Below the pieces are notes generated by a model. The model was not told the origin of the DNA, did not search any database, and was given only the letters and a program-made list of their open reading frames with translations. A stretch of 64,000 nt of DNA from Alteromonas sp047556435 (GTDB lineage: Bacteria; Pseudomonadota; Gammaproteobacteria; Enterobacterales; Alteromonadaceae), in the NCBI RefSeq assembly GCF_047556435.1, contig NZ_CP180210.1, positions 1,798,001 to 1,862,000 of the forward strand. Direction: 5' to 3'. Shown here piece after piece: positions 25,971-33,353 of this stretch; position 1 is the stretch's first letter, and each line of letters begins with the position of its first letter. A program made the position numbers and the translations under genes.

Positions 25971-26703
25971 GGGTATAAATACTGCGCCCGCCATCCACGA
26001 AAAGGATCTGGCCGGTGATGTATGGGGCGTTGATTAAAAACAGCGCCGTTTGTGCAATGTCCTCGGGTGTTCCTAAGCGGTTAAGCGGGATGCTTTGCAG
26101 CATTTGCTGTTTATCGGAATCACTAAGTTCCCGCTCGGGCCACAATATCGCACCAGGCCCTATTCCGTTTACCCTTATCTCAGGTGCCAGCTCCGTAGCC
26201 AGCGATTTTGTCACGCTGGCCAGGCCGTTTTTTGCCAGACAATACACACTATGTTGCATGAGTGGTCGGGCAATGTGCATGTCGACCATATTCACGATGC
26301 ATCCGCCGGATTGTTTCAGTGACGGAGCGAGTGCCTGCGACAGAAAAAGTGGCCCCTGAACGTTACTGCCAACCAGCGACGCCCAGTCATCAAGGGTAAT
26401 CTCGCCTACAGGCGTAGGGTAAAAGGACGACGCATTATTCACCAGCACATCCAGACGTTGCCAGGCGTCCTGCGCAGCCTTCGCAAGGTGCTGAATATCA
26501 TTATGATTACGTAAATCGCCTTGCACCGTGACGGCCGAATCCGGACGCTGCGCATTAAGTTTTTCAGCCAGAGAAAGGGCATCCTGCTCGGACGTGCCAT
26601 AGTGAATCACGATATTATATCCACTGGCATGGAGTGCCTGCGCAATCGCTGCGCCAATACGTTTTGCCGCACCTGTTACCAGGGCAACCGGTTTATCAGT
26701 CAT
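25957..26703 (-). CDS. Pteridine reductase (SDR family)
   Basis: A short-chain dehydrogenase of 248 residues reducing pterins with NADPH. The nucleotide motif is TGAAKRIG (10-17), where the Arg after Lys is typical of pteridine reductases. NNASSFYPTPVGE follows strand 4. Asp141 (NMVDMHIARPL) replaces the usual catalytic Ser and, with Tyr154 and Lys158 (YCLAKNG), gives the PTR1/FolM-type D-Y-K set. It is 11 bases downstream of the kinase-like gene on the same strand and overlaps the DUF3080 gene. FolM-type dihydromonapterin reduction is the closest alternative. Confidence 0.88.
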   Translation of the reverse strand: MTDKPVALVTGAAKRIGAAIAQALHASGYNIVIHYGTSEQDALSLAEKLNAQRPDSAVTVQGDLRNHNDIQHLAKAAQDAWQRLDVLVNNASSFYPTPVGEITLDDWASLVGSNVQGPLFLSQALAPSLKQSGGCIVNMVDMHIARPLMQHSVYCLAKNGLASVTKSLATELAPEIRVNGIGPGAILWPERELSDSDKQQMLQSIPLNRLGTPEDIAQTALFLINAPYITGQILFVDGGRSIYTHASA

Positions 26704-26714
26704 GAATTATCCCA

Positions 26715-27593
26715 TTAAAACTGTTTTTCCAGTGCCATGATCGCAGATTTAGCCTGCGACAAGTAGGCCCCGGTAAAAAGTAATGCGTGATTCAGTACGT
26801 GATAAAGCTGATAGAGGTTTTCTCGCTGAGGGTAGGAGGCATCAAGAGGAAAAACAGTGTCATAACCTTCATAAAAAGACGACGGAAAGCCGCCAAACAG
26901 CCTTGTCATTGCAATATCCGTTTCACGATCGCCAACATAAACCGCGGGATCAAACAGGATGGGGCCTTTGGTGCAAAAGCCAGCATTACCCGACCAGAGA
27001 TCGCCGTGAACAAGTGACGGCGCTGGCTGATGTGTGGCAAGCAGTTGCTGGATTTTTGTCACAAATATATCGGCTTGAGTGAGTTTATGGCCTTTGGTTG
27101 ACAGCCGTTCAAGCATACTGCCGATGCGATACTCAGCATAAAACGTCGCCCAGTCGTGATGCCAGATATTGGATTGAACGCTGGCGCCAATAAAATTATT
27201 GGCAGACCAGCCAAACCGGGATTGCGTGACCTGGTGCAGCCTGGCAAGCTGAGCGCCCATGGCGTGCCAGTCTGCCGGGTTTTCAACAAAGCGGATATGG
27301 TTAAGTACTAGGTACTCGAAGCCAGTTGGCTTATCTTCTGTTACACCATAACAGACTACGTGTGGTGTCATAACCGTGCCAGTGGATTCCAGTGCCTTCA
27401 GACCCTCCATTTCACAGCGCAAAGGACAGGTAGTGTCATCGGGTCTGACTTTGACAAAAAAGCGTCGGGTGTCGTCACGAATCACGAAGCATTCGTGAGT
27501 GTCACCGCCATGCGCGGCAGTGCGCTTTTGGCAGACAAACAGAGAACCGGTTGCCTCGGAAATATGATCGCTGATGAAATGCCACATAGTCAT
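26715..27593 (-). CDS. Fructosamine kinase family protein
   Basis: A 292-residue kinase-fold protein that probably phosphorylates ketosamines on glycated proteins or small amines. The nucleotide lysine is likely Lys48 (FFVKV), the catalytic motif is VHGDLWSGN with Asp198, and the metal motif is FDPAVYVGDRETD (214-226). The C-terminal YQLYHVLNHALLFTGAYL is characteristic. ATG at 27593 or 27587 are both possible. It diverges from thrS, sharing the upstream region. Confidence 0.88.
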   Translation of the reverse strand: MTMWHFISDHISEATGSLFVCQKRTAAHGGDTHECFVIRDDTRRFFVKVRPDDTTCPLRCEMEGLKALESTGTVMTPHVVCYGVTEDKPTGFEYLVLNHIRFVENPADWHAMGAQLARLHQVTQSRFGWSANNFIGASVQSNIWHHDWATFYAEYRIGSMLERLSTKGHKLTQADIFVTKIQQLLATHQPAPSLVHGDLWSGNAGFCTKGPILFDPAVYVGDRETDIAMTRLFGGFPSSFYEGYDTVFPLDASYPQRENLYQLYHVLNHALLFTGAYLSQAKSAIMALEKQF

Positions 27594-27763
27594 ATGTCGT
27601 TAACCCATCTTTGTGAAGTATGGTCAATTATTCACGCTTTGCGAGCCAACAGTGGATGAATTGCGACTGGGGAAACGTGTGATGAGCGTTATCGGCTTCA
27701 CGTTGCCCGCTTAGCGCCGTAGTAAAAAAGGTAACATTCCCCGATGCCTGAGAAAAGTGAGCA

Positions 27764-27791
27764 TTGCAAGTCACTGTATAGCCGTTATAAT
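27764..27791 (+). promoter_or_regulatory. Predicted thrS promoter
   Basis: -35 TTGCAA (27764-27769), 16-base spacer, -10 TATAAT (27786-27791, perfect consensus). Transcription would begin near 27798, giving a leader of about 117 bases. Confidence 0.7.
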
Positions 27792-27832
27792 CCGTCCCCT
27801 GTGACAGACATTGGTATTGTCTTCACCTATCG

Positions 27833-27853
27833 GACACCGCCAGGTGTCTTTTT
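27833..27853 (+). terminator. Terminator-like hairpin in the thrS leader (possible attenuator)
   Basis: Stem GACACC / GGTGTC with loop GCCA followed by TTTTT. It lies inside the predicted leader rather than before the promoter. CACCT just upstream can pair instead with AGGTG of the right arm, so an alternative fold exists. Confidence 0.55.
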
Positions 27854-27874
27854 CATTTAAAGATTTGATAAACA

Positions 27875-27900
27875 AGTGGCGCAGAGTAGGCGTCACCACT
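27875..27900 (+). promoter_or_regulatory. Hairpin next to the thrS ribosome site
   Basis: Stem AGTGG / CCACT with a 16-base loop, ending four bases before the AAGGA site of thrS. In E. coli, ThrRS represses its own translation by binding tRNA-like hairpins at this position; whether this hairpin does so is inference. Confidence 0.4.
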
Positions 27901-27914
27901 GTAAAGGAATGAAC

Positions 27915-29828
27915 ATGCCTGTAATTACTCTTCCTGACGGAAGCCAGCGCGCTTTCGACCATGCCGTCTCTGTAATGGATGTTGCCTCTGACATCGGTCC
28001 CGGTCTCGCTAAAGCGACCATCGCGGGTAAAGTGAACGGTGAACTTGTCGACGCGGTTGACCTGATTGAGCAGGACGCGGCGCTGCAAATCATTACTGCG
28101 AAGGACGAGGAAGGCCTGGAGATTATCCGCCACAGCTGTGCGCACTTAATTGGCCATGCAATTAAGCAACTTTGGCCTGATGCCAAAATGGCGATTGGTC
28201 CGACTATCGACAATGGTTTCTATTATGATGTCGATATGGAGCACAGCCTGAGTCAGGAAGATTTACAAAAGCTCGAAAAGCGTATGCTGGAGCTGGCAAA
28301 AACCAACTACGACGTGGTGAAGAAAAAAGTCAGCTGGCAGGAAGCGCGGGAAACCTTTGTTGACCGTCACGAGCCTTACAAGGTTGAAATTCTCGACGAG
28401 AATATCAGTCAGGACGACAAGCCAGGCCTGTATCATCACGAAGAGTACACAGATATGTGTCGCGGCCCTCACGTGCCGAACATGAAATTCTGCCATCACT
28501 TTAAACTGATGAAGGTTGCCGGGGCGTACTGGCGCGGTAATAGCGAAAACAAAATGCTGCAGCGCATTTACGGTACTGCCTGGGCGGACAAGAAACAGCT
28601 TAAAGCCTACCTGAACCGTCTTGAAGAAGCAGAAAAGCGTGATCACCGTAAAATTGGTAAAACGCTGGATCTGTTCCACTGGCAGGAAGAAGCGCCGGGA
28701 ATGGTTTTCTGGCACAACGACGGCTGGTCTATTTATACCGAGCTGGAGAAGTTCGTTCGCCAGATGCTGCGTAAATACCAGTACGATGAGGTAAAAGGGC
28801 CATTGATGATGGACCGCGTGCTGTGGGAAAAATCCGGGCACTGGGACAAGTACGCCGAGAACATGTTTACTACCGAGTCGGAAAAGCGCGAATACGCGAT
28901 TAAGCCGATGAACTGTCCAGGTCACGTACAGATTTTCAATCAGGGCCTGAAGTCCTATCGCGATCTGCCGTTGCGTATGGCTGAGTTCGGCTGCTGTCAC
29001 CGTAACGAACCTTCTGGTGCACTGCATGGTCTGATGCGCGTGCGTGGATTTACCCAGGACGATGCTCACATTTTCTGTACTGAAGAGCAGATGATGGATG
29101 AGGTGTGTAGCTGTATCGATATGATTTACGATGCCTACAAAGCCTTTGGTTTTGAAAAAATTGCCGTAAAACTCTCAACACGTCCTGAGAAACGTGTTGG
29201 CAGTGATGAAATTTGGGACAAAGCCGAAAAAGCGCTGGCCGACGCACTGGACAGCAAAGGCATTGAGTTCCAGTATTTACCCGGTGAAGGGGCGTTCTAC
29301 GGACCCAAAATCGAATTTACGCTGTATGATTGTTTAGATCGTGCATGGCAATGCGGTACGGTACAGGCTGACTTTTCCATGCCAGGTCGCTTAGGCTCTA
29401 CGTATGTTGCAGAAGACGGCGAGCGCAAAGTGCCGGTGATGATTCACCGTGCCATACTGGGCTCACTGGAACGTTTTATTGGTATTCTGACCGAAGAATT
29501 CGCTGGATTTTTCCCGCTGTGGTTGGCACCTCAGCAGATAGTTGTGATGAATATTACGGACAGTCAGGCCGAATATGCCAATAAATGTGTACAAAAACTG
29601 CAAGAATTAGGCTTTAGAGCAAAGTCTGACTTGAGAAATGAGAAGATAGGCTTTAAAATCCGCGAGCACACCTTAAAGCGTGTTCCATACATGCTGGTGG
29701 TCGGTGACAAAGAAAGAGATGCCGGACAGGTTGCTGTGCGTTCTCGCCGGGGTGAAGATATGGGCAGTATGCCACTGGAAGACTTCATCGCCATGGCTGA
29801 AAAAGAAGTTGCCGATAAAGTGATTTAA
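27915..29828 (+). CDS. thrS: Threonyl-tRNA synthetase
   Basis: Charges tRNA-Thr. I chose ATG 27915 (MPVITLPDGSQRAFDHAV), identical in pattern to the E. coli start and preceded by AAGGA; 637 residues. Domain order: TGS (1-60), editing domain with the HSCAHLIGHAIK zinc-type motif, then the class II core with MNCPGHVQIF (zinc Cys), RMAEFGCCHRNEPSGALHGL (motif 2), and a C-terminal anticodon-binding domain with LRNEKIGFKIREH. It leads the conserved thrS-infC-rpmI-rplT block. Confidence 0.98.
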   Translation: MPVITLPDGSQRAFDHAVSVMDVASDIGPGLAKATIAGKVNGELVDAVDLIEQDAALQIITAKDEEGLEIIRHSCAHLIGHAIKQLWPDAKMAIGPTIDNGFYYDVDMEHSLSQEDLQKLEKRMLELAKTNYDVVKKKVSWQEARETFVDRHEPYKVEILDENISQDDKPGLYHHEEYTDMCRGPHVPNMKFCHHFKLMKVAGAYWRGNSENKMLQRIYGTAWADKKQLKAYLNRLEEAEKRDHRKIGKTLDLFHWQEEAPGMVFWHNDGWSIYTELEKFVRQMLRKYQYDEVKGPLMMDRVLWEKSGHWDKYAENMFTTESEKREYAIKPMNCPGHVQIFNQGLKSYRDLPLRMAEFGCCHRNEPSGALHGLMRVRGFTQDDAHIFCTEEQMMDEVCSCIDMIYDAYKAFGFEKIAVKLSTRPEKRVGSDEIWDKAEKALADALDSKGIEFQYLPGEGAFYGPKIEFTLYDCLDRAWQCGTVQADFSMPGRLGSTYVAEDGERKVPVMIHRAILGSLERFIGILTEEFAGFFPLWLAPQQIVVMNITDSQAEYANKCVQKLQELGFRAKSDLRNEKIGFKIREHTLKRVPYMLVVGDKERDAGQVAVRSRRGEDMGSMPLEDFIAMAEKEVADKVI

Positions 29829-29854
29829 AAGTTGAGCAAATAGGCTCACACAGG

Positions 29855-29880
29855 GCCTGCCCGGTGGGATACGGGCAGGC
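29855..29880 (+). terminator. Terminator-like hairpin between thrS and infC
   Basis: Stem GCCTGCCC / GGGCAGGC with a 10-base loop, followed by a T-rich ACGAGATTTTAGTTTTT. The T-tract is interrupted, so partial termination is likely, with some read-through into infC. Confidence 0.6.
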
Positions 29881-29897
29881 ACGAGATTTTAGTTTTT

Positions 29898-29913
29898 GGA
29901 GGAATAGCACATT
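29898..29913 (+). promoter_or_regulatory. infC ribosome site with ATT start codon
   Basis: GGAGGAA (29898-29904) is followed six bases later by ATT (29911-29913). No ATG or GTG in frame fits the family N-terminus. The AUU start lets IF3 discriminate against its own message, the known autoregulation. Confidence 0.88.
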
Positions 29914-30450
29914 AAAGGCGCTAACAATAAGGCTCAGGGCAGTAAAGCCCGCATTAACGACGAAATTAAAGCCACCGAAGTACGATTAATCGATGCTGAT
30001 GGTGAACAGGCAGGTGTTGTCTCGCTCGCTGAAGCAATTCAAACAGCAGAAGCTGCCAGCTTGGATCTGGTAGAAATCAGTCCGAATGCCGAGCCGCCAG
30101 TCTGTAAAGTTATGGACTATGGCAAATTCCTCTTCGAGAAAAGTAAAGCTCAGAAAGAGCAGAAGAAAAAACAGAAGCAAATTCAGGTCAAGGAGATTAA
30201 ATTTCGCCCTGGCACTGATGAAGGCGATTACCAGGTAAAACTGCGCAACCTGCGTCGCTTTCTAGAAGGTGGTGATAAAGCCAAAGTCACAATCCGCTTC
30301 CGCGGTCGTGAAATGGCGCACCAAGAGATCGGTATCGAGCTTTTGAATCGCGTTAAAGCTGATTTAGAAGACGTTGCCACTTGCGAATCTTTCCCACGTC
30401 GTGTGGAAGGTCGCCAGATGATCATGGTGCTCGCCCCAAACAAGAAGTAG
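29911..30450 (+). CDS. infC: Translation initiation factor IF-3
   Basis: Binds the 30S subunit and checks start codon and initiator tRNA. The true start is the rare ATT at 29911 behind a strong Shine-Dalgarno; an automatic call beginning at the internal TTG at 30061 would lose 50 residues. The 179-residue protein has the N-domain with EVRLIDADGEQAGVVSLAEA, the linker region KEQKKKQKQIQVKEIKFRPG, and the C-domain with RFRGREMAHQEIG and EGRQMIMVLAPNKK. It is followed by rpmI and rplT. Confidence 0.96.
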   Translation: MKGANNKAQGSKARINDEIKATEVRLIDADGEQAGVVSLAEAIQTAEAASLDLVEISPNAEPPVCKVMDYGKFLFEKSKAQKEQKKKQKQIQVKEIKFRPGTDEGDYQVKLRNLRRFLEGGDKAKVTIRFRGREMAHQEIGIELLNRVKADLEDVATCESFPRRVEGRQMIMVLAPNKK

Positions 30451-30563
30451 TAGTGGTCTAAAGTTTTCAGAGAATCTGCACCTTTGAAACACCCTGCTGC
30501 AAACATTAACCGACCAACGGTGCTGCACACCCAGGTCGATATTAACAATGCGGAGTTTTAGCA
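30451..30563 (+). promoter_or_regulatory. infC-rpmI leader
   Basis: 113 bases between infC and rpmI. In E. coli, L20 represses rpmI-rplT through structures in this interval; here the sequence has repeats CTGCTGCA and GTGCTGCA that could take part in pairing, but I cannot demonstrate a pseudoknot. Confidence 0.3.
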
Positions 30564-30761
30564 ATGCCTAAAATGAAAACTGTAAGCGGTGCCGCCAAAC
30601 GTTTTAAGAAAACAGGTTCTGGCCGCTTTAAGAGCAAGCAGTCTCACTTGCGTCACATTCTGACCAAGAAGAGTACTAAGCGTAAACGTCACTTACGTGG
30701 CAAAAAACTGGTTCATGACGCCGATACCAAATTGGTTCAGCGCATGTTGCCTTACGTTTAA
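30564..30761 (+). CDS. rpmI: 50S ribosomal protein L35
   Basis: A 65-residue, strongly basic large-subunit protein. It has the family pattern PKMKTVSGAAKRFKKTGSG at the N-terminus and KRKRHLRGKKLV in the middle. The ATG has GGAG nine bases upstream. It lies 20 bases before rplT; the gene pair and order are universal in bacteria. Confidence 0.98.
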   Translation: MPKMKTVSGAAKRFKKTGSGRFKSKQSHLRHILTKKSTKRKRHLRGKKLVHDADTKLVQRMLPYV

Positions 30762-30780
30762 GACTTAAGGAGACTGATTA

Positions 30781-31137
30781 ATGGCTCGAGTAAAACGCGG
30801 CACGATTGCACGTGCACGTCATAAAAAAGTCCTCAAGCAGGCAAAAGGTTATTACGGTGCTCGCTCACGTGTTTATCGCGTAGCAGTACAGGCTGTAACT
30901 AAAGCTGGTCAATATGCTTACCGTGACCGTCGTCAGCGTAAACGTCAATTCCGCCAACTGTGGATTGCACGTATCAACGCTGCGGCACGTCAAAACGGTA
31001 TGTCATACAGCCGTTTCATCAACGGTCTGAAAAAAGCGTCTGTCGAAATCGATCGTAAGATCCTTGCCGACATCGCGGTACATGACAAAGCGGCATTCAG
31101 CGCACTAGTCGAAGCGGCTAAAGGCGCATTAGCTTAA
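30781..31137 (+). CDS. rplT: 50S ribosomal protein L20
   Basis: A 118-residue large-subunit assembly protein. The basic N-terminal extension MARVKRGTIARARHKKVLK is followed by the globular part with AYRDRRQRKRQFRQLWIARI. Ribosome site AAGGAGA. It closes the thrS block and ends 33 bases before a strong terminator. In many gammaproteobacteria pheS would come next; here about 21 kb of other genes intervene. Confidence 0.98.
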   Translation: MARVKRGTIARARHKKVLKQAKGYYGARSRVYRVAVQAVTKAGQYAYRDRRQRKRQFRQLWIARINAAARQNGMSYSRFINGLKKASVEIDRKILADIAVHDKAAFSALVEAAKGALA

Positions 31138-31170
31138 TTATTAACTAATTAAGTTTAAGTTCTTTCGGGA

Positions 31171-31198
31171 AACGGCGAGCAGGATGCTCGCCGTTTTT
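31171..31198 (+). terminator. Intrinsic terminator after rplT
   Basis: Perfect 10-bp stem AACGGCGAGC / GCTCGCCGTT with a 5-base loop, running into TTTTT then CGTTT. Textbook form, ending the thrS-infC-rpmI-rplT block. Confidence 0.92.
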
Positions 31199-31297
31199 CG
31201 TTTCTGATTCCAAAAAAATAGCCATAACCAGATTGCTTCATCCGGAGCCCTGCTGTTGCGATTTTGTGCTGCGCCTGAGAAATAATAAAAAACGACC

Positions 31298-31318
31298 GGG
31301 AAGTACAAAGCACTTCCC
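31298..31318 (-). terminator. Intrinsic terminator of the glycan operon
   Basis: Stem GGGAAGT / ACTTCCC. Read on the minus strand it is followed by GGTCGTTTTTTATTATTTC. It lies 17 bases after the stop of the last minus-strand gene of the glycan cluster. Confidence 0.85.
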
Positions 31319-31334
31319 CGTCAATCCGGAAGCG

Positions 31335-33353
31335 TCATGGGACAGTGGTGACGGTCACTGTACCGTTGGAGGTTTCCGGGGTGATAACGCTCTGCGGCGT
31401 CTTAAATTCTGCTCCTGAGCGACGAAGCACCGATTCGAAAAAACGAAAGTTGTCCAGCGCATCTGCCTGATAGTACATAGCTGGTGCGTGCCTCACGCCT
31501 TCAAATTCCGCATAGTCGTAAGAAATATCGAGATTGTCCAGCAGTTGAATAGCAGCTTGGTTATATCGTCGTGTTCCGTCTTGTGTTCCCACCCGTATCC
31601 GGATTGGAAAGCCGGATGCGCGAATGTGCTCCTCGTTTTCCCTGAGCCAGTGTGCTGGTGTGTTGGCGATGAAATAACTCATATCGGCATCGAATACTCG
31701 CCGGAAACTATTATCATCCTGCTTACCTGGGGGGTGTGCTTCGCTTAGTAAAGCTGCTCCATAAATATTTACAGCAGCGAACAGGTCGGTGTATTTGGCT
31801 GCCAGTTTCAATGCGCCAAAACCGCCCATAGAGAAACCTTCAAGCAGCCGTCTATCAGGGGACAGACCAATATTATGGCGTTTTTCTACGGTAGGTATTA
31901 ACTCGTTGATGAGCATGGTTTCCACCGGCATATCCGCACTTTTGGCATCGCTGTAAAAAGAGTGCCGTCCACCATTTACAAATACCATCGCCGTGGGGCG
32001 AATGATATTCTGACTAATAGCAGACTGAAGAAACTGAGCCAGGTGGATCCCCCGGATTTCATTGCCGCCTTTGCCATGCAGCCAGTAAATGACTGGAAGC
32101 GGACTATCATTTACATGTTCGGGCAAGAAAAGCGAATAGCCTACGTCCTGATTTAGATAGTTGCTGGCGAAATGAAAGTGCGTAACAGTTGCACTCTCGC
32201 GCTTCGCTGGCGGGTTATTCCAGGCCCCCCATGTTTCTTCCTGCGGTGCAGTAGCTTGCGTCATTACAGGGACTGGAGTTGCCATGGCGGTTTGCACAGC
32301 AGTATCAGCAGAACCGATAGCGTCTGCCAGGGTAGTAAATGCGCTGGTGTTACCGAAAGCCAGAAAATCGCTCAAATAGACTTCGAGGTAATGAAAATCA
32401 TAATGCCTGGCAAGAACAGCAATATCACGCAGGATAGTTTCGCTGTCACAAGGGCGCAGGTTACCATTTGCTCTGCATGAGCGGGTATCTTTCGCTGGCC
32501 ATAAAAACTGTGCGGCGGCATAGGGACGGGCATTGAAAACCATTCTCCAGCCGTACAACTGCTGTGCTGACAACGGGTCTGGTGTACGGGTGGAAAGATT
32601 ATGTCGCTGCATGAAAAAGCGTTCGGGATAGGTTTGACTGGCATACCGATATACCCTTTCGGCGAGTGCGTAGCGGTTTTCCATTAATGATGGCGGAAGC
32701 GGACCAAACGCCATCTTCAGCGAGGCATGCCGGAAAACGCCTGCAGCGTGATCTATCAGCGTTTTACACGCAAAAAATAACTTATCTTCTGAAAAGGCGT
32801 GGTGACCCCAGTCAATATTGTCCGGTATATTCCAGTCGTCGGTGGTCGCATTGGCGCACTGCAGCGAAATGATGTCGATGAGTTCGGAGTCGTCAAACTT
32901 TGCAGCCACAGCAGATAACAGTGCTTTTTTCTCGTTAATCAGTGTTTCATCCCAAAATAACGGGATAGTGATGCGTTTCCCTTCGCTTTGATGAAATCTG
33001 TTTTTATTAATAAAACTGACCGTTTGGGTTTTCGCCTGCAGCCCAGGCGGCGTATTTACACCACCATTATTGATAACAAGGCTGACAGCTTTACCCGCTT
33101 TTTTGGCCAGTTTCGCCTGTGCAACAAGATGCTCAAACTTCATGGTATTGACGGGGTAGCCGAGTTCCTGCCAGTTGGCTCGCAGGACAACGCCAGTAAC
33201 CTGTTTGCTTGTAAGAACCGCCTCAGGAACAGCGATGTTCGGTGGGATAAGAACATACATGCCATCAGGAACCGTAGTTTTGGCTTCTGTTTCCCAGGCG
33301 CAACCAAACACGATCAATGCACTGACAAGACACAAGGTAAAGTTACTGAACAA
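31335..33353 (-). CDS. Secreted TIM-barrel protein fused to a CE1-like esterase domain
   Basis: A 672-residue exported protein starting at TTG 33353, overlapping the GT-C gene by 11 bases. Signal with possible lipobox FGC (Cys18). Residues about 28-350 resemble a glycoside-hydrolase-type TIM barrel (GVVLRANWQELG, KAVSLVINNGG). An Ala/Thr/Pro linker (350-385) leads to an alpha/beta-hydrolase of the esterase D/feruloyl-esterase kind: WLHGKGG, nucleophile Ser508 in GFSMGGFG, Asp592 (GTQDGT) and His622 (VRHAP). A glycan-acting hydrolase removing ester groups fits the cluster. Substrate is unknown. Confidence 0.75.
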   Translation of the reverse strand: MFSNFTLCLVSALIVFGCAWETEAKTTVPDGMYVLIPPNIAVPEAVLTSKQVTGVVLRANWQELGYPVNTMKFEHLVAQAKLAKKAGKAVSLVINNGGVNTPPGLQAKTQTVSFINKNRFHQSEGKRITIPLFWDETLINEKKALLSAVAAKFDDSELIDIISLQCANATTDDWNIPDNIDWGHHAFSEDKLFFACKTLIDHAAGVFRHASLKMAFGPLPPSLMENRYALAERVYRYASQTYPERFFMQRHNLSTRTPDPLSAQQLYGWRMVFNARPYAAAQFLWPAKDTRSCRANGNLRPCDSETILRDIAVLARHYDFHYLEVYLSDFLAFGNTSAFTTLADAIGSADTAVQTAMATPVPVMTQATAPQEETWGAWNNPPAKRESATVTHFHFASNYLNQDVGYSLFLPEHVNDSPLPVIYWLHGKGGNEIRGIHLAQFLQSAISQNIIRPTAMVFVNGGRHSFYSDAKSADMPVETMLINELIPTVEKRHNIGLSPDRRLLEGFSMGGFGALKLAAKYTDLFAAVNIYGAALLSEAHPPGKQDDNSFRRVFDADMSYFIANTPAHWLRENEEHIRASGFPIRIRVGTQDGTRRYNQAAIQLLDNLDISYDYAEFEGVRHAPAMYYQADALDNFRFFESVLRRSGAEFKTPQSVITPETSNGTVTVTTVP

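Larger units (their letters stand above)
27594..27914. promoter_or_regulatory. thrS upstream region and leader
   Basis: 321 bases between the divergent kinase-like gene and thrS. It holds a predicted thrS promoter, a terminator-like hairpin early in the leader, and a second hairpin next to the ribosome site (listed separately). A 38-codon open frame from 27744 crosses the promoter and hairpin, but I do not consider it coding. Confidence 0.6.

Noticed and set aside
27617..27627. TGGTCAA half-site near the kinase-like gene as a fourth operator
   Set aside because: The other half of the dyad does not match, and the neighbouring genes are unrelated to purines.
27744..27860. 38-codon open frame in the thrS upstream region as a threonine leader peptide
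   Set aside because: Too few Thr codons, no ribosome site, and it begins upstream of the predicted promoter.
30061..30450. infC starting at the internal TTG
   Set aside because: Would remove the IF3 N-domain; the ATT start with GGAGG upstream restores the full family length.
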